Below, one piece after another: positions 51,908 through 60,600 of a stretch of DNA of 64,000 nucleotides. A program made the translations under genes and the position numbers. Location: positions 6,262,001 through 6,326,000 of the forward strand of contig NZ_CP058552.1 in the NCBI RefSeq assembly GCF_013401555.1, read 5' to 3'. Each line of letters begins with the position of its first letter. Position 1 is the stretch's first letter. A model generated the notes under the pieces. The model searched no databases. It saw nothing but the letters and a program-made list of their open reading frames with translations, and was not told the DNA's origin. Origin of the DNA: Paenibacillus sp. E222. Lineage in GTDB: Bacteria; Bacillota; Bacilli; Paenibacillales; Paenibacillaceae.

Positions 51908-52171
51908 CTCCCTGCTCCGCTTCGCGAAGGACGGGAGCTGTTGCACCTTTGGTGCGGTGGGCAGGGCTTCGCATCCTGCCCAGACTCCCTGCTCCGCTTC
52001 GCGAAGGACGGGAGCTGCTGCACCTTTGGTGCGGTGGGCAGGGCTTCGCATCCTGCCCAGACTCCCTGCTCCGCTTCGCGAAGGACGGGAGCTGTTGCAC
52101 CTTTGGTGCGGTGGGCAGGGTTTCGCATCCTGCCCAGACTCCCTGCTCCGCTCTGCGAAGGACGAGAGCTG
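51908..52171. repeat. 77-bp tandem repeat, about 3.4 copies
   Basis: The sequence CTCCCTGCTCCGCT recurs at 51908, 51985, 52062 and 52139, a constant 77-bp period. The copies are almost identical (single changes such as TGTTGC/TGCTGC and GGGCTT/GGGTTT). Each unit has internal dyads: GCACC-ttt-GGTGC, GGGCAGG...CCTGCCC and CTTCGCGAAG. Because 77 is not a multiple of three, each copy changes frame, which produces long spurious open frames on both strands. The block ends exactly at the stop codon of the pseudouridine synthase gene. Confidence 0.9.
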
Positions 52172-52918
52172 TTACTTCCGCAGACGATCTAACTCGTCTG
52201 CGGTTAGTTCGCGATAACTGCCAATTTCCAGATTGGCATCCAGCTCCAGATCACCCATGGCAACACGTTTCAAATAAACTACGCGTTTGCCTACAGCCTG
52301 GAACATCCTTTTCACCTGGTGAAACTTGCCCTCATGAATGATCAATGAAATGGAAGAAAACACGCCCTCTTCCGTGTCCTCACGATCCAGCACAGTCAGT
52401 TCCGCAGGCAACGTCTCATATCCATCATCCAGCTGAATGCCGGCTTTGAATTTTTCAATATCTTCTTCGTCAACGTTTCCCAGCACACGGGCTTCATACG
52501 TCTTGGGCACATGTTTACGCGGGGATAACAGATCATGGGCAAGTGGCCCATCATTCGTTAGAATGAGCAGGCCCTCGGTATCTTTGTCCAGTCGTCCCAC
52601 AGGGAACGGATCGAAGACACGCTCCTCTTTACGTAGCAGATCAATCACCGTTTTATCCCGATTATCTTCGGTTGCCGACACCACGCCAGGTGGTTTGTGC
52701 AGCATCAGGTAGATCATTTCCCGATACACAATCCGCTCTCCATCGGCTTCAATAACGTTTACGTCCGGATTAACCTGTACACCGCTATCTTTCACTGGTT
52801 TTCCGTCCACACGGATTCTACCCTGCTTCACCATCTTTTTGAGCTCACTTCGAGACCCCACACCCATATGACTCAATATTTTATCCAGACGCAGCGTTTG
52901 TTTGCCTTTTCCGCTCAT
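52172..52918 (-). CDS. RsuA-type pseudouridine synthase
   Basis: This 248-residue enzyme isomerises a specific uridine of ribosomal RNA to pseudouridine. An N-terminal S4 RNA-binding domain (RLDKILSHMGVGSRSELKKM) is followed by the catalytic domain with YLMLHKPPGVVSA, the catalytic Asp in PVGRLDKDTEGLLILTNDG, and KTYEARV and EGKFHQVKRMF. It is closer to the RsuA branch of the RsuA/RluB family. The ATG overlaps the stop of the upstream rRNA methyltransferase gene (ATGA, 52915-52918), so the two are translationally coupled. GGAGGTGG lies 8 bases upstream within that gene. Tandem repeats abut its stop codon. Confidence 0.9.
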   Translation of the reverse strand: MSGKGKQTLRLDKILSHMGVGSRSELKKMVKQGRIRVDGKPVKDSGVQVNPDVNVIEADGERIVYREMIYLMLHKPPGVVSATEDNRDKTVIDLLRKEERVFDPFPVGRLDKDTEGLLILTNDGPLAHDLLSPRKHVPKTYEARVLGNVDEEDIEKFKAGIQLDDGYETLPAELTVLDREDTEEGVFSSISLIIHEGKFHQVKRMFQAVGKRVVYLKRVAMGDLELDANLEIGSYRELTADELDRLRK

Positions 52919-54603
52919 ACCGATGTCCACCTCCAGCCTGCCGGATATTCATTTTTCAGTACACCATCCAGCCATTTCCCCCAGCCAGCCGCATATCCGT
53001 CCACACACACCAACACATAACCTTTAGCAGCGGTATCTGCTTGGCGTTCAACTCGCACTTCTTCGATGTTCAACGTCTCTCCTTTGAGATACCTTACCGC
53101 TTCACCGTCTGCCGAAGATAAATTAACGGATCTCTGGGCTTCAGCTGCATTCAAAGCACATGCAAGCGGATGGGAGGGCACAAATCGCCCATTCTTCACG
53201 GTACCCATAAACCACCCTGGCCGAATAACCTTGAGCCCTTCCAGACGAGCAGCACCCACAGAAGATTGATACACGCGATCACCGTAAAACACTGTTTCTC
53301 CAGCAAGCTCGATTCTCAGATTATCTTGTACAAATTGAGCATACACCGTTCCTGGATCAACACTCGCCTGATCGGCTCCTCGTCCCTGACTCCGTTCGTT
53401 TTTGCGACCACCACGATCGTTTCCTTTGCCCTGTTTTCCTTGAGCTTTGCCACCACGGGTATGCCTGTCATTGCTCTCTCTGGATTCGGTTCTCATTAAA
53501 CGTTCCCGTTTCCGCTCTTCTTTACTGATTGGTGCAGATGCACGGATGAATGGATCTACCAATTCAGTTGGTTCCGAGAAGTTTGCGCTCACTGCCTGTC
53601 CATTCTGTGATCCGCTACCCTGTTCTTGACTTCCGTCTTCTTCTGCAAGTGATGCAGCACGATGCTGCAATACAGCAACATAATGACCTTCCCCTTCCAA
53701 CAGGTGAGGCCACAACCTCGCGGTGCCGCGCGTTTGCTCCAGCACAGATTCCGTCTCTTCTGCTTTTTCGGGCAACATCTGACGCACCCATTCCGGTCGT
53801 CCTGGAGCAAATCCAGCACTTTCCGGGATGTCATTCACCACAAAATCAGGATTGATGTTCAGAAATTCCGCTATCATCGCTTCATTTTCCTCCGGCGCAA
53901 ACGTACATGTGGAATATACGATGGTTCCCCCTGGAGCAAGCAGCTTGGCCGCAGTCTCCAGAATATCGCGCTGCATCAGCACACATTTTTCCACCGAATG
54001 ATTTTCCCAGGATTTCACCATGTCCTCATCTTTGCGGAACATGCCCTCACCAGAGCAAGGCGCATCGATTAACACTTTGTCAAAATAATGAGGAAATGCA
54101 TTCGCAATCCGTTCCGGTGATTCATTTAATACAACAGCATTACGTACTCCATACAATTCCACGTTTTTGGCGAGTGCTTTCGTACGTTCCGCATGGATAT
54201 CATTCGTAACCAGTACACCTTTCCCCTGAAGCTTGGCTGCGATCTGGGTTGTTTTCCCGCCAGGAGCAGCACACAGATCCAGCACACGTTCCCCGGGCTT
54301 CACATTCAATAATTCAACCGGGGCCATGGCGCTTGGCTCCTGGATATAATACAGACCCGCATGATAATAAGGATGTAACCCCGGCTTAACCCCGTGAGGC
54401 ACATAAAAACCCGTTCCGCACCACGGAATGGGTCGCATATCAAATGGAGCAATTTCCTTGAATTGCTCCAGCGATATTTTTAACGTATTCACTCTCAGCC
54501 CCGCATGTGGCGACTGCTCATAAGATTTCATAAATTGTTCAAATTCATCGCCTAACAAGCTTTTCATTCGCTCGGCAAATATCGAAGGCAGCTGTACAGC
54601 CAT
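52915..54603 (-). CDS. RsmF-type 16S rRNA m5C methyltransferase
   Basis: This 562-residue NOL1/NOP2/Sun family enzyme methylates cytosine C5 of rRNA using S-adenosylmethionine. It has an N-terminal RNA-binding segment, GLYYIQEPSAMAPVELL, the SAM site VLDLCAAPGGKTTQIA, and the two catalytic Cys motifs VLIDAPCSGEGMFRKD and VYSTCTFAPEENE. A C-terminal RsmF-like extension follows. Between the domains is a low-complexity Arg/Gly/Lys-rich stretch (HTRGGKAQGKQGKGNDRGGR), likely an extra RNA contact. The ATG at 54603 is used because the one at 54615 abuts its only possible ribosome site. It overlaps rsuA by 4 bp and the pair forms an rRNA modification operon. Confidence 0.9.
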   Translation of the reverse strand: MAVQLPSIFAERMKSLLGDEFEQFMKSYEQSPHAGLRVNTLKISLEQFKEIAPFDMRPIPWCGTGFYVPHGVKPGLHPYYHAGLYYIQEPSAMAPVELLNVKPGERVLDLCAAPGGKTTQIAAKLQGKGVLVTNDIHAERTKALAKNVELYGVRNAVVLNESPERIANAFPHYFDKVLIDAPCSGEGMFRKDEDMVKSWENHSVEKCVLMQRDILETAAKLLAPGGTIVYSTCTFAPEENEAMIAEFLNINPDFVVNDIPESAGFAPGRPEWVRQMLPEKAEETESVLEQTRGTARLWPHLLEGEGHYVAVLQHRAASLAEEDGSQEQGSGSQNGQAVSANFSEPTELVDPFIRASAPISKEERKRERLMRTESRESNDRHTRGGKAQGKQGKGNDRGGRKNERSQGRGADQASVDPGTVYAQFVQDNLRIELAGETVFYGDRVYQSSVGAARLEGLKVIRPGWFMGTVKNGRFVPSHPLACALNAAEAQRSVNLSSADGEAVRYLKGETLNIEEVRVERQADTAAKGYVLVCVDGYAAGWGKWLDGVLKNEYPAGWRWTSV

Positions 54604-54832
54604 AATCCCACTCATCCTGTCTTGTTAAAATTGCAACTAGTCCTATGTTATCATATCCGGGCATGGCTTTCCTATTGCTTCATGCATCATATATATTCCA
54701 CTACAGCGTGTAATGTAGTATAATGGCAAGTAGATTGATGGATGTGCAAAAATTCGGGTGTTTATGCATATTATCCCATCCTGTATTTTTTGCCAAAACT
54801 ATATTTCGATATGATCGATGGGGGATGTCTTA

Positions 54833-55381
54833 ATGAAATCCAAGAAGAAAAAGAAAAGCGCTGCGATCCTTATTTTCCTGGGTATTTTCGTCGTATTGAT
54901 TGCAGCACTTGTCCTGGTGAACCAGCAATCCAAGAAACAAATGGACGCCGTGGGGAATGCTTATGGCATCGCCGCCTCCAAGCTTAATCCCGCAACACGC
55001 GAACTGCTGGACGATCCGAACTACCAACAGATTATTTTACCAGCTGATCTGAAAGCCAGAATTGATAACAAAGACAGCTTCTTTGTCTATTTCTTTGCTT
55101 CCGACTGCTCACACTGCCGTGCGACAACACCTCAGTTGATGCCACTGGTCGATGAAGAAGGTATTCAACTGCCTCAGTTCAATCTGCGCGAATTCGATTC
55201 CGGTTGGACCGATTATAACATTGAGTACACACCAACTCTGGTATACTATCAGGATGGTGTTGAGAAAGACCGTATGGTTGGCGGGCTGCAGGAAAATGGC
55301 AGTGACAACGGTTATACGCTGGATGACTACAAGCAATTTTTCGAGAAATATAAAGGCAGTGCCACTCCATCGGCAAGCTAA
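54833..55381 (+). CDS. Membrane-anchored thioredoxin-like protein
   Basis: This 182-residue protein has a very basic N-terminus (MKSKKKKKS) and a membrane anchor (AAILIFLGIFVVLIAALVLV). An extracytoplasmic thioredoxin fold follows, with the redox motif SDCSHCRATTPQ (CxxC) and the cis-Pro element YTPTLVYYQDG. It is likely a thiol-disulfide oxidoreductase acting on secreted or membrane proteins. Direction of redox flow is unknown. The ATG at 54833 follows a GGGGGATG site. It is a single gene closed by a strong terminator, divergent from the rRNA modification operon. Confidence 0.85.
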   Translation: MKSKKKKKSAAILIFLGIFVVLIAALVLVNQQSKKQMDAVGNAYGIAASKLNPATRELLDDPNYQQIILPADLKARIDNKDSFFVYFFASDCSHCRATTPQLMPLVDEEGIQLPQFNLREFDSGWTDYNIEYTPTLVYYQDGVEKDRMVGGLQENGSDNGYTLDDYKQFFEKYKGSATPSAS

Positions 55382-55485
55382 ACGCATATCCCTTCGTGGA
55401 TGCGATGGACCCGCTTGGATGTTTTTGTCCTTTGCATGGACATGCTCTGGAACATTCCTAACTTTAATAATATCCTTTAATATCG

Positions 55486-55533
55486 AACACCCCGGCCAAT
55501 TCCTCTAGAGGAACGGTCGGGGTGTTTTTTTAT
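55486..55533 (+). terminator. Terminator after thioredoxin-like gene
   Basis: AACACCCCGGCC (55486-55497) pairs with GGTCGGGGTGTT (55515-55526) with one mismatch, with inner TTCCTC/GAGGAA pairing, followed by seven or more T. Confidence 0.9.
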
Positions 55534-55593
55534 AGATCATATGTCAGACAATATGTTAATGAATGAAGTGAATGATGACTTTCCATTACCAGC

Positions 55594-56088
55594 TCACTCG
55601 CTCTCCAAGCTCTGCTCCTGCTGCATTTCCTTCATCTTCTCTTCATAGATTCGTCCACGTGTAGGGCTTCGCCGTTGGGGAATATTAGGCTTCAGTTCAA
55701 GAGCTCGTTCTCGAACCTCCTGCATAAGTACCTCATCCAGAATCTGAATATGCAAGTCTCTGTAAGGAAAATTCTGCGGCTCAGGACCGGAAAGTCCATG
55801 AACCAGCTCCTGTACTTCCTGCACCAACGGCCCAAGCGCAATGCCTCGCGCAGTTTCCGGATATGACTTTAACAGATCTACCGAACTCTGTAACATCATG
55901 CGTCCTCCGCGAAGGTTATTATTCCTGAAATGATACAGCCCCACTGCAATCTGCAGCAACCCTTTATACATGGAATCCCGATCCCGTTCAAGCCACAGCT
56001 CTTCCAGTACCTCATGGCATTCAAAGTAGTCCTGATCACGGTTGAAGTAGATTAGATAATCAACATACAGCGGCTCATAGCTGCTCAT
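55594..56088 (-). CDS. DUF309 domain protein
   Basis: This 164-residue helical protein carries the DUF309 signature: YFNRDQDYFECHEVLEELWLERDRD, then YKGLLQIAVGLYHFRNNNLRGGRMML. The conserved ECHE and W residues suggest a metal or small-molecule site, but no activity is known. Its start overlaps the end of the RelQ-like gene by 14 bp, so the two are co-translated. The association with an alarmone synthetase may hint at a link to nucleotide or stress physiology, which is inference. The C-terminal 35 residues are charged and variable. Confidence 0.85.
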   Translation of the reverse strand: MSSYEPLYVDYLIYFNRDQDYFECHEVLEELWLERDRDSMYKGLLQIAVGLYHFRNNNLRGGRMMLQSSVDLLKSYPETARGIALGPLVQEVQELVHGLSGPEPQNFPYRDLHIQILDEVLMQEVRERALELKPNIPQRRSPTRGRIYEEKMKEMQQEQSLESE

Positions 56089-56890
56089 CCGGGTTTTCGC
56101 CCTTTCTGGCCGCGTTCAGAAGTGCTTTCACATCATCCAGCAGGTCTTTCAACCCTTCCATATCATGACGCTCCCAGCAGTCATTGAAGCGCTTTTGTGC
56201 CTCTATCGCTTCGTTCACGAGGTGGTAGAAATACAATTGATGTATGATGTTCAGCGTTCTTGATACGATATTGGAGTCATCCTCAAAGGCCTTTTGCGCC
56301 TCCAGAATTTGCAAACGGATCGCCGACATCTCATTATCGAGTACAAAAGCGGCTTCAGCCGTCTTTTTCAATCTGGCGCGCATATCATCCGGCAGACTCT
56401 CCCGGAACTTGTAACTCAGGGAGTGCTCGATCGTGGCCCAGAAGTTCATCGCCAGCGTCCGAATCTGAATCTCGGCCAGCACATTCTTCTGTCCCAGAGC
56501 CGTCTGAACAGGATATTCGATAATCATATGGAAACTGCGGTAGCCGCTCTCTTTGAAATTGGTGATATAATCTTTCTCGATTAATACCGTCAAATCCTTG
56601 CGACCACGAATATACTCGGCTACCCGCCGAATATCATCCACAAACTGGCACATAATGCGGATACCTGCAATATCCTCAATGCCTGTTTCCACCTGATCAA
56701 GCGGCACATTCAGGCGTCTGGATTTCTCCAGAATGCTGGATATTTTTTTGACACGACCGGTAACGAATTCGATCGGGGCGTATTCTTCCCTTTTCTTAAG
56801 CTCCGCCCGCATCGTTTTAAACTTAACCTTCAATTCCTCTACCGCTTGTTCATAAGGAAGTAAAAATGTACCCCAGTCTCTACCGTCCAT
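56075..56890 (-). CDS. Small alarmone synthetase, RelQ/YjbM type (GTP pyrophosphokinase family)
   Basis: This 271-residue RelA/SpoT-like synthetase transfers pyrophosphate from ATP to GTP or GDP, making (p)ppGpp independently of the ribosome. It lacks hydrolase, TGS and ACT domains, as expected for small synthetases. Motifs are IEFVTGRVKKISSILEK, IEDIAGIRIMCQFVDDI, KESGYRSFHMIIEY and AEIQIRTLAMNFWATIEHSL, including the catalytic Asp and Glu. The C-terminal helices match the RelQ group. A CAGGAGG site precedes the ATG. The gene is followed by the overlapping DUF309 gene. Confidence 0.92.
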   Translation of the reverse strand: MDGRDWGTFLLPYEQAVEELKVKFKTMRAELKKREEYAPIEFVTGRVKKISSILEKSRRLNVPLDQVETGIEDIAGIRIMCQFVDDIRRVAEYIRGRKDLTVLIEKDYITNFKESGYRSFHMIIEYPVQTALGQKNVLAEIQIRTLAMNFWATIEHSLSYKFRESLPDDMRARLKKTAEAAFVLDNEMSAIRLQILEAQKAFEDDSNIVSRTLNIIHQLYFYHLVNEAIEAQKRFNDCWERHDMEGLKDLLDDVKALLNAARKGENPDEQL

Positions 56891-57025
56891 GCTTATGCCT
56901 CCTGTCTCTATAGCTTCCCCTGTTCTTATCCATTATACATGATGTTAAGCGGGGGGAAGAGTCCCGTACGACATTACCCTCTTCCACGCTTCTAATTTTC
57001 AATCCGGGGAACTCCGAAACATTGC

Positions 57026-58123
57026 TTAACGATGCTCTGCACCGACAGCTTCCGAAATATGACTGTAACCGTCTTTGCGCAGCAATTCACGCAGTCCGGC
57101 ATGAATGCGCCGATTCACTTCAGGTCCTTCATAGATCAATGCCGTATATATTTCCACCAGGCTGGCCCCTGCTTTAATCTTTTCGTAAGCATCTTCGCTT
57201 GTGAAAATGCCCCCCGATCCGATGATAGGCAGTTTGCCTTCTGTCTGGCGATAGATCTGGCGAATGATTTCCGTGGAACGATCACGCAGCGGCTTGCCAC
57301 TTAGTCCACCAGTCTCTTTGGCATGCTGATGGGACAGACCTTCACGGCTGATCGTTGTATTCGTTGCGATGATTCCGGCAACTCCACTATCAGCAATGGT
57401 ACTCACCATATATTCAAGCTCCTGGTCATTCACATCAGGTGCAATTTTGACCAGCACCGATTTAACGGAACCGCCCGCTCTCTTGCGCTGCGTCTCCATC
57501 TCATTCATGACAGCGGCAAGCAATTCCTTCAGTTCATTCCCATGTTGCAGATTACGCAAATCCGGTGTATTTGGTGAACTGATATTCACCACAAACAGGT
57601 CGGCATAATCGTACAGCGCCCGAATGCATTTGGCATAATCCAAATGCGCTTCTTCATTCGGTGTTGCCTTATTTTTAGCTATATTTACAGCCACTGGAAT
57701 TCGGCGCTCCGTGAGGCGTGCCAATTCACCCGCCATCGCTTCGGCTCCGAGGTTATTGAAGCCCATCCGGTTTACCAATGCCTCATCCGGAGGCAGGCGG
57801 AATAACCGTGGCTGGTCGTTACCTGGCTGTGCGAGCGGTGTGACTGTGCCCACTTCCATGAAGCCAAACCCGATGGAAGAAAAGCCCGTTACAGCCTGTC
57901 CGTTTTTGTCCAAACCAGCCGCAAGTCCTACAGGTGTAGGGAAATGACATCCAAACATGTCCACAGCCAGATCCGATGTTTCACGTACACCATACATGAC
58001 ACGCAGACCGGAAGGAACCGGGCGTATGCTCCCCATTCCGCTGAGACCGCCGATAATTAGATGATGGGCCTGCTCAGGGTCCATTTTGAACAACAAGGGT
58101 TTAGCAAGACTTCTGTATAACAA
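57026..58123 (-). CDS. pyrD: Dihydroorotate dehydrogenase, quinone-dependent (class 2)
   Basis: This 365-residue FMN enzyme oxidises dihydroorotate to orotate and passes electrons to quinone in pyrimidine synthesis. It starts LYRSLAKPLLFKMDPEQAHHLI, the membrane-associating N-terminal helix of class 2 enzymes. It has PVGLAAGLDKNGQ, FMEVGTVTPLAQPGN, NRMGFNN and the catalytic Ser region FVVNISSPNTPDLRNLQ, then ATNTTISREGL and IIGSGGIFTSEDAYEKI. The true start is TTG at 58123, with GGAG 8 bases upstream; the frame open to 58273 adds nothing family-like. Class 2 is the less usual type in Firmicutes such as B. subtilis. It is divergent from a 45-residue membrane peptide gene. Confidence 0.92.
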   Translation of the reverse strand: MLYRSLAKPLLFKMDPEQAHHLIIGGLSGMGSIRPVPSGLRVMYGVRETSDLAVDMFGCHFPTPVGLAAGLDKNGQAVTGFSSIGFGFMEVGTVTPLAQPGNDQPRLFRLPPDEALVNRMGFNNLGAEAMAGELARLTERRIPVAVNIAKNKATPNEEAHLDYAKCIRALYDYADLFVVNISSPNTPDLRNLQHGNELKELLAAVMNEMETQRKRAGGSVKSVLVKIAPDVNDQELEYMVSTIADSGVAGIIATNTTISREGLSHQHAKETGGLSGKPLRDRSTEIIRQIYRQTEGKLPIIGSGGIFTSEDAYEKIKAGASLVEIYTALIYEGPEVNRRIHAGLRELLRKDGYSHISEAVGAEHR

Positions 58124-58404
58124 ATCACTCACTCCGTTCTGGTCCGGTACGCTGAAAAACTGCTTTCCGTTTTTTTCATATGTAAAAAAACACTCTATAC
58201 ACAAGTCTATCCGTTTCTTCTTCAAAAGGAAAGTAGTTTGAGCATAGACAGAAGCATTTTGCATCCCCCTCAAGCAACAGGAATCGTATGATGCAAAATG
58301 CTCACAAGAAATCCACCCGCCTACTGGAAATGGCGAGTTGAATTCTTTACAATGGGAGCATGGCTACATCGATATAGCCTTATTCCATGAAGGAGGAACA
58401 GCCC

Positions 58405-58542
58405 ATGGCTCCCAAACGAAAACCACCTACTTTGCAGCAAAAGAAAGAAGAGGTCAACCGGAAAGCCATTATCTGGACAGCAGCCAGCGTCGGTGGACTA
58501 ATCATTATCATTGGCGCGCTTATTATTATCGCCAACCTGTAA
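58405..58542 (+). CDS. 45-residue single-pass membrane peptide
   Basis: An ATG at 58405 with an excellent AAGGAGG site starts a 45-codon gene. The first half is soluble and basic (MAPKRKPPTLQQKKEEVNRK); the second half is one transmembrane helix (GGLIIIIGALIIIANL). No known family is recognised. The codon structure and ribosome site argue for a real gene. It lies between divergent pyrD and the convergent YkuD gene. Confidence 0.7.
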   Translation: MAPKRKPPTLQQKKEEVNRKAIIWTAASVGGLIIIIGALIIIANL

Positions 58543-58628
58543 ATGCTTCAACCGACTGTTTCTGCATCTACATACCAATCCAGCATGGATTTTACGTTTC
58601 CTTCGGTCTGAATCACTTGGTTTATCGT

Positions 58629-60068
58629 TTAATTCAACCAATGATACGTCTTATTCGGATTATTTTGCTTGAGAACAAGTGTGTACCGGTAGCGATCCTT
58701 CGCTTCTGGAACCATAGGTGTCTCTGGCAGCAGATCTTTCCCGATGCGTACCGGAGTTCCCTGAGGAGCAAGAGCAAATAGCTCTTCCACATCTTCAGTA
58801 CTCATTCTCACACATCCAAGGGATTCATCCAGCCCGATACTGTTTGGCTCGTTGGTCCCATGGATGGCATAATTCGTGTCCGATAGCTGCATGCCCCTAC
58901 TTCCAAATTCGCCGTTAGACCGACCATTTGGATTTACAACCTTGTCTGAAATGACAAACGAACCCTCTGGAGTACGCTCTCCCCCAAGTCCCACCTCGTA
59001 ATTTCGAATAATGGTGTCACCACTAATCAGTGCAAGCTTATGCCTGCTCTTGTCCACGATGATCTCAAGCCGATCCTGCAAAAAAGGCTCTCCTCCTAAC
59101 GTATCCACAAATGCAGCATTTTTACTTTGTTGTGAATCTGGAGCTTCACCTGTTCCCTTATCTGCGTTTTTTCCTTTCCCCAATCGACCTTGTTGATGCA
59201 TGGCTAGTAGTGCAGGAAACATCCGGGTCATGCCAGGTGCAGTTTCGCCCAGAATATTATTTGGAAATGGCTGAGCTAATTGCGCCACACTTTTCGGCCA
59301 GCTTCCGTTTTGTTTCTTATATGTAATCATTGCACTTGACAGAGCTGCCGCGGTTTCTTGTTTGGCTGTCCAGGCCTTTGCCAACCGCTTGATCTCCGGT
59401 GATACTTCCGGTGGTTCACAGTTACACTGTTTGGCATCATAACTCTGTGCCGTTAATTTGCCACTGCTGTTCGTCTGAACGATGTATTTCACCGCCATAT
59501 TGCGTTTCCATAATGTCCAGTTCCCCGCGACCTGCATTCCAAGCACAGCCGATGTTTGCACTTTCGCACCAGAACCTGACCATGCAGCTGCAAGTGCAGC
59601 CTCACCTTTGGCACCTCCACCGAATGCTCCAGCTGTAAACACATTGGAGTTCGCAACAAGAGCCAAGTCTTCCATCGGTTTATTTCCTGATTCGCTATCC
59701 ATGGAATTGTCCGTCGATTCCAAAGCTGAAGCCAACGCCTCGGCAGCATCCCGATCGAAACCAGGAGCATCCGCAGGTGGTAATCCTGCCAGTACAAGCA
59801 GCATCAGCAGGGTGAGCCACATCTTGCGAACACGATGTTTTTTCTCCTTTTGCTCAGCCATTTCAACCAGCTTCTCCTGATAATCCACCCATATATCGGC
59901 CGGTGCTTTACTCCGCTCAAAAGCCTCGTAGACTTCACCCGCCTGTTGAAAACAATAGTTCGCCTTGGCCTCCTGCCCTTCACCCAAATATTCCTTACCG
60001 AGTAAATACCAGGCCATTTTATTATCTGGATGTTTCTTTACATATGTTCGTAGGTGAGTATTTTGCAT
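58629..60068 (-). CDS. L,D-transpeptidase (YkuD) with N-terminal TPR-like region and internal membrane helix
   Basis: This 479-residue protein has a cytosolic N-terminal region with a TPR-like helix pair (HPDNKMAWYLLGKEYLGEGQEAKANYCFQQAG). One membrane helix follows (MWLTLLMLLVLAGL), then a low-complexity spacer, a Cys-containing segment (AKQCNCEPPEVS) and a C-terminal YkuD domain. The catalytic motif is HGTNEPNSIG...SLGCVRMS, with the nucleophile Cys. YkuD enzymes form 3-3 crosslinks or attach molecules to peptidoglycan stem peptides. The N-terminal TPR facing the cytosol is unusual and suggests a cytosolic partner. The ATG at 60068 has GGAGG 5 bases upstream; another at 60080 is possible. 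Confidence 0.88.
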   Translation of the reverse strand: MQNTHLRTYVKKHPDNKMAWYLLGKEYLGEGQEAKANYCFQQAGEVYEAFERSKAPADIWVDYQEKLVEMAEQKEKKHRVRKMWLTLLMLLVLAGLPPADAPGFDRDAAEALASALESTDNSMDSESGNKPMEDLALVANSNVFTAGAFGGGAKGEAALAAAWSGSGAKVQTSAVLGMQVAGNWTLWKRNMAVKYIVQTNSSGKLTAQSYDAKQCNCEPPEVSPEIKRLAKAWTAKQETAAALSSAMITYKKQNGSWPKSVAQLAQPFPNNILGETAPGMTRMFPALLAMHQQGRLGKGKNADKGTGEAPDSQQSKNAAFVDTLGGEPFLQDRLEIIVDKSRHKLALISGDTIIRNYEVGLGGERTPEGSFVISDKVVNPNGRSNGEFGSRGMQLSDTNYAIHGTNEPNSIGLDESLGCVRMSTEDVEELFALAPQGTPVRIGKDLLPETPMVPEAKDRYRYTLVLKQNNPNKTYHWLN

Positions 60069-60180
60069 CCGATCCTCCATTATTTCGCCTTTTTCCGTTT
60101 CTATATATATCGGCAAATGATGACAAGAAATCCATAGGACTTGAGTACCCGGATCTAAGCCTTAACATTCGACAAAAAAA

Positions 60181-60213
60181 CACACCCCACTGTCCCAAAG
60201 ACAGAAGAATGTG
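60181..60213 (-). terminator. Terminator after ferredoxin gene
   Basis: On the minus strand CACATTC-CTGTC pairs with GACAG-GGGTGTG (some G-U pairs), followed by seven T. It begins 26 bases after the ferredoxin stop. Confidence 0.75.
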
Positions 60214-60238
60214 CTTTTGTATGTTCATATGAAAGGAA

Positions 60239-60496
<258 letters not shown>

Positions 60497-60600
60497 CTAT
60501 TATTCAAAAACGTACAGTATTTTTATCTAGAAACATATTAATACAAAGTAAGAGTTATTACAAATCATTTTCACAGCCTCAAGACTCCATTATGCCCTAT

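Noticed and set aside
51661..52341. Several overlapping open frames of 78-175 codons on both strands in the GC-rich repeat block
   Set aside because: They arise from a 77-bp repeat whose period is not a multiple of three; products are repeats of the same DNA read in different frames, with no ribosome sites.
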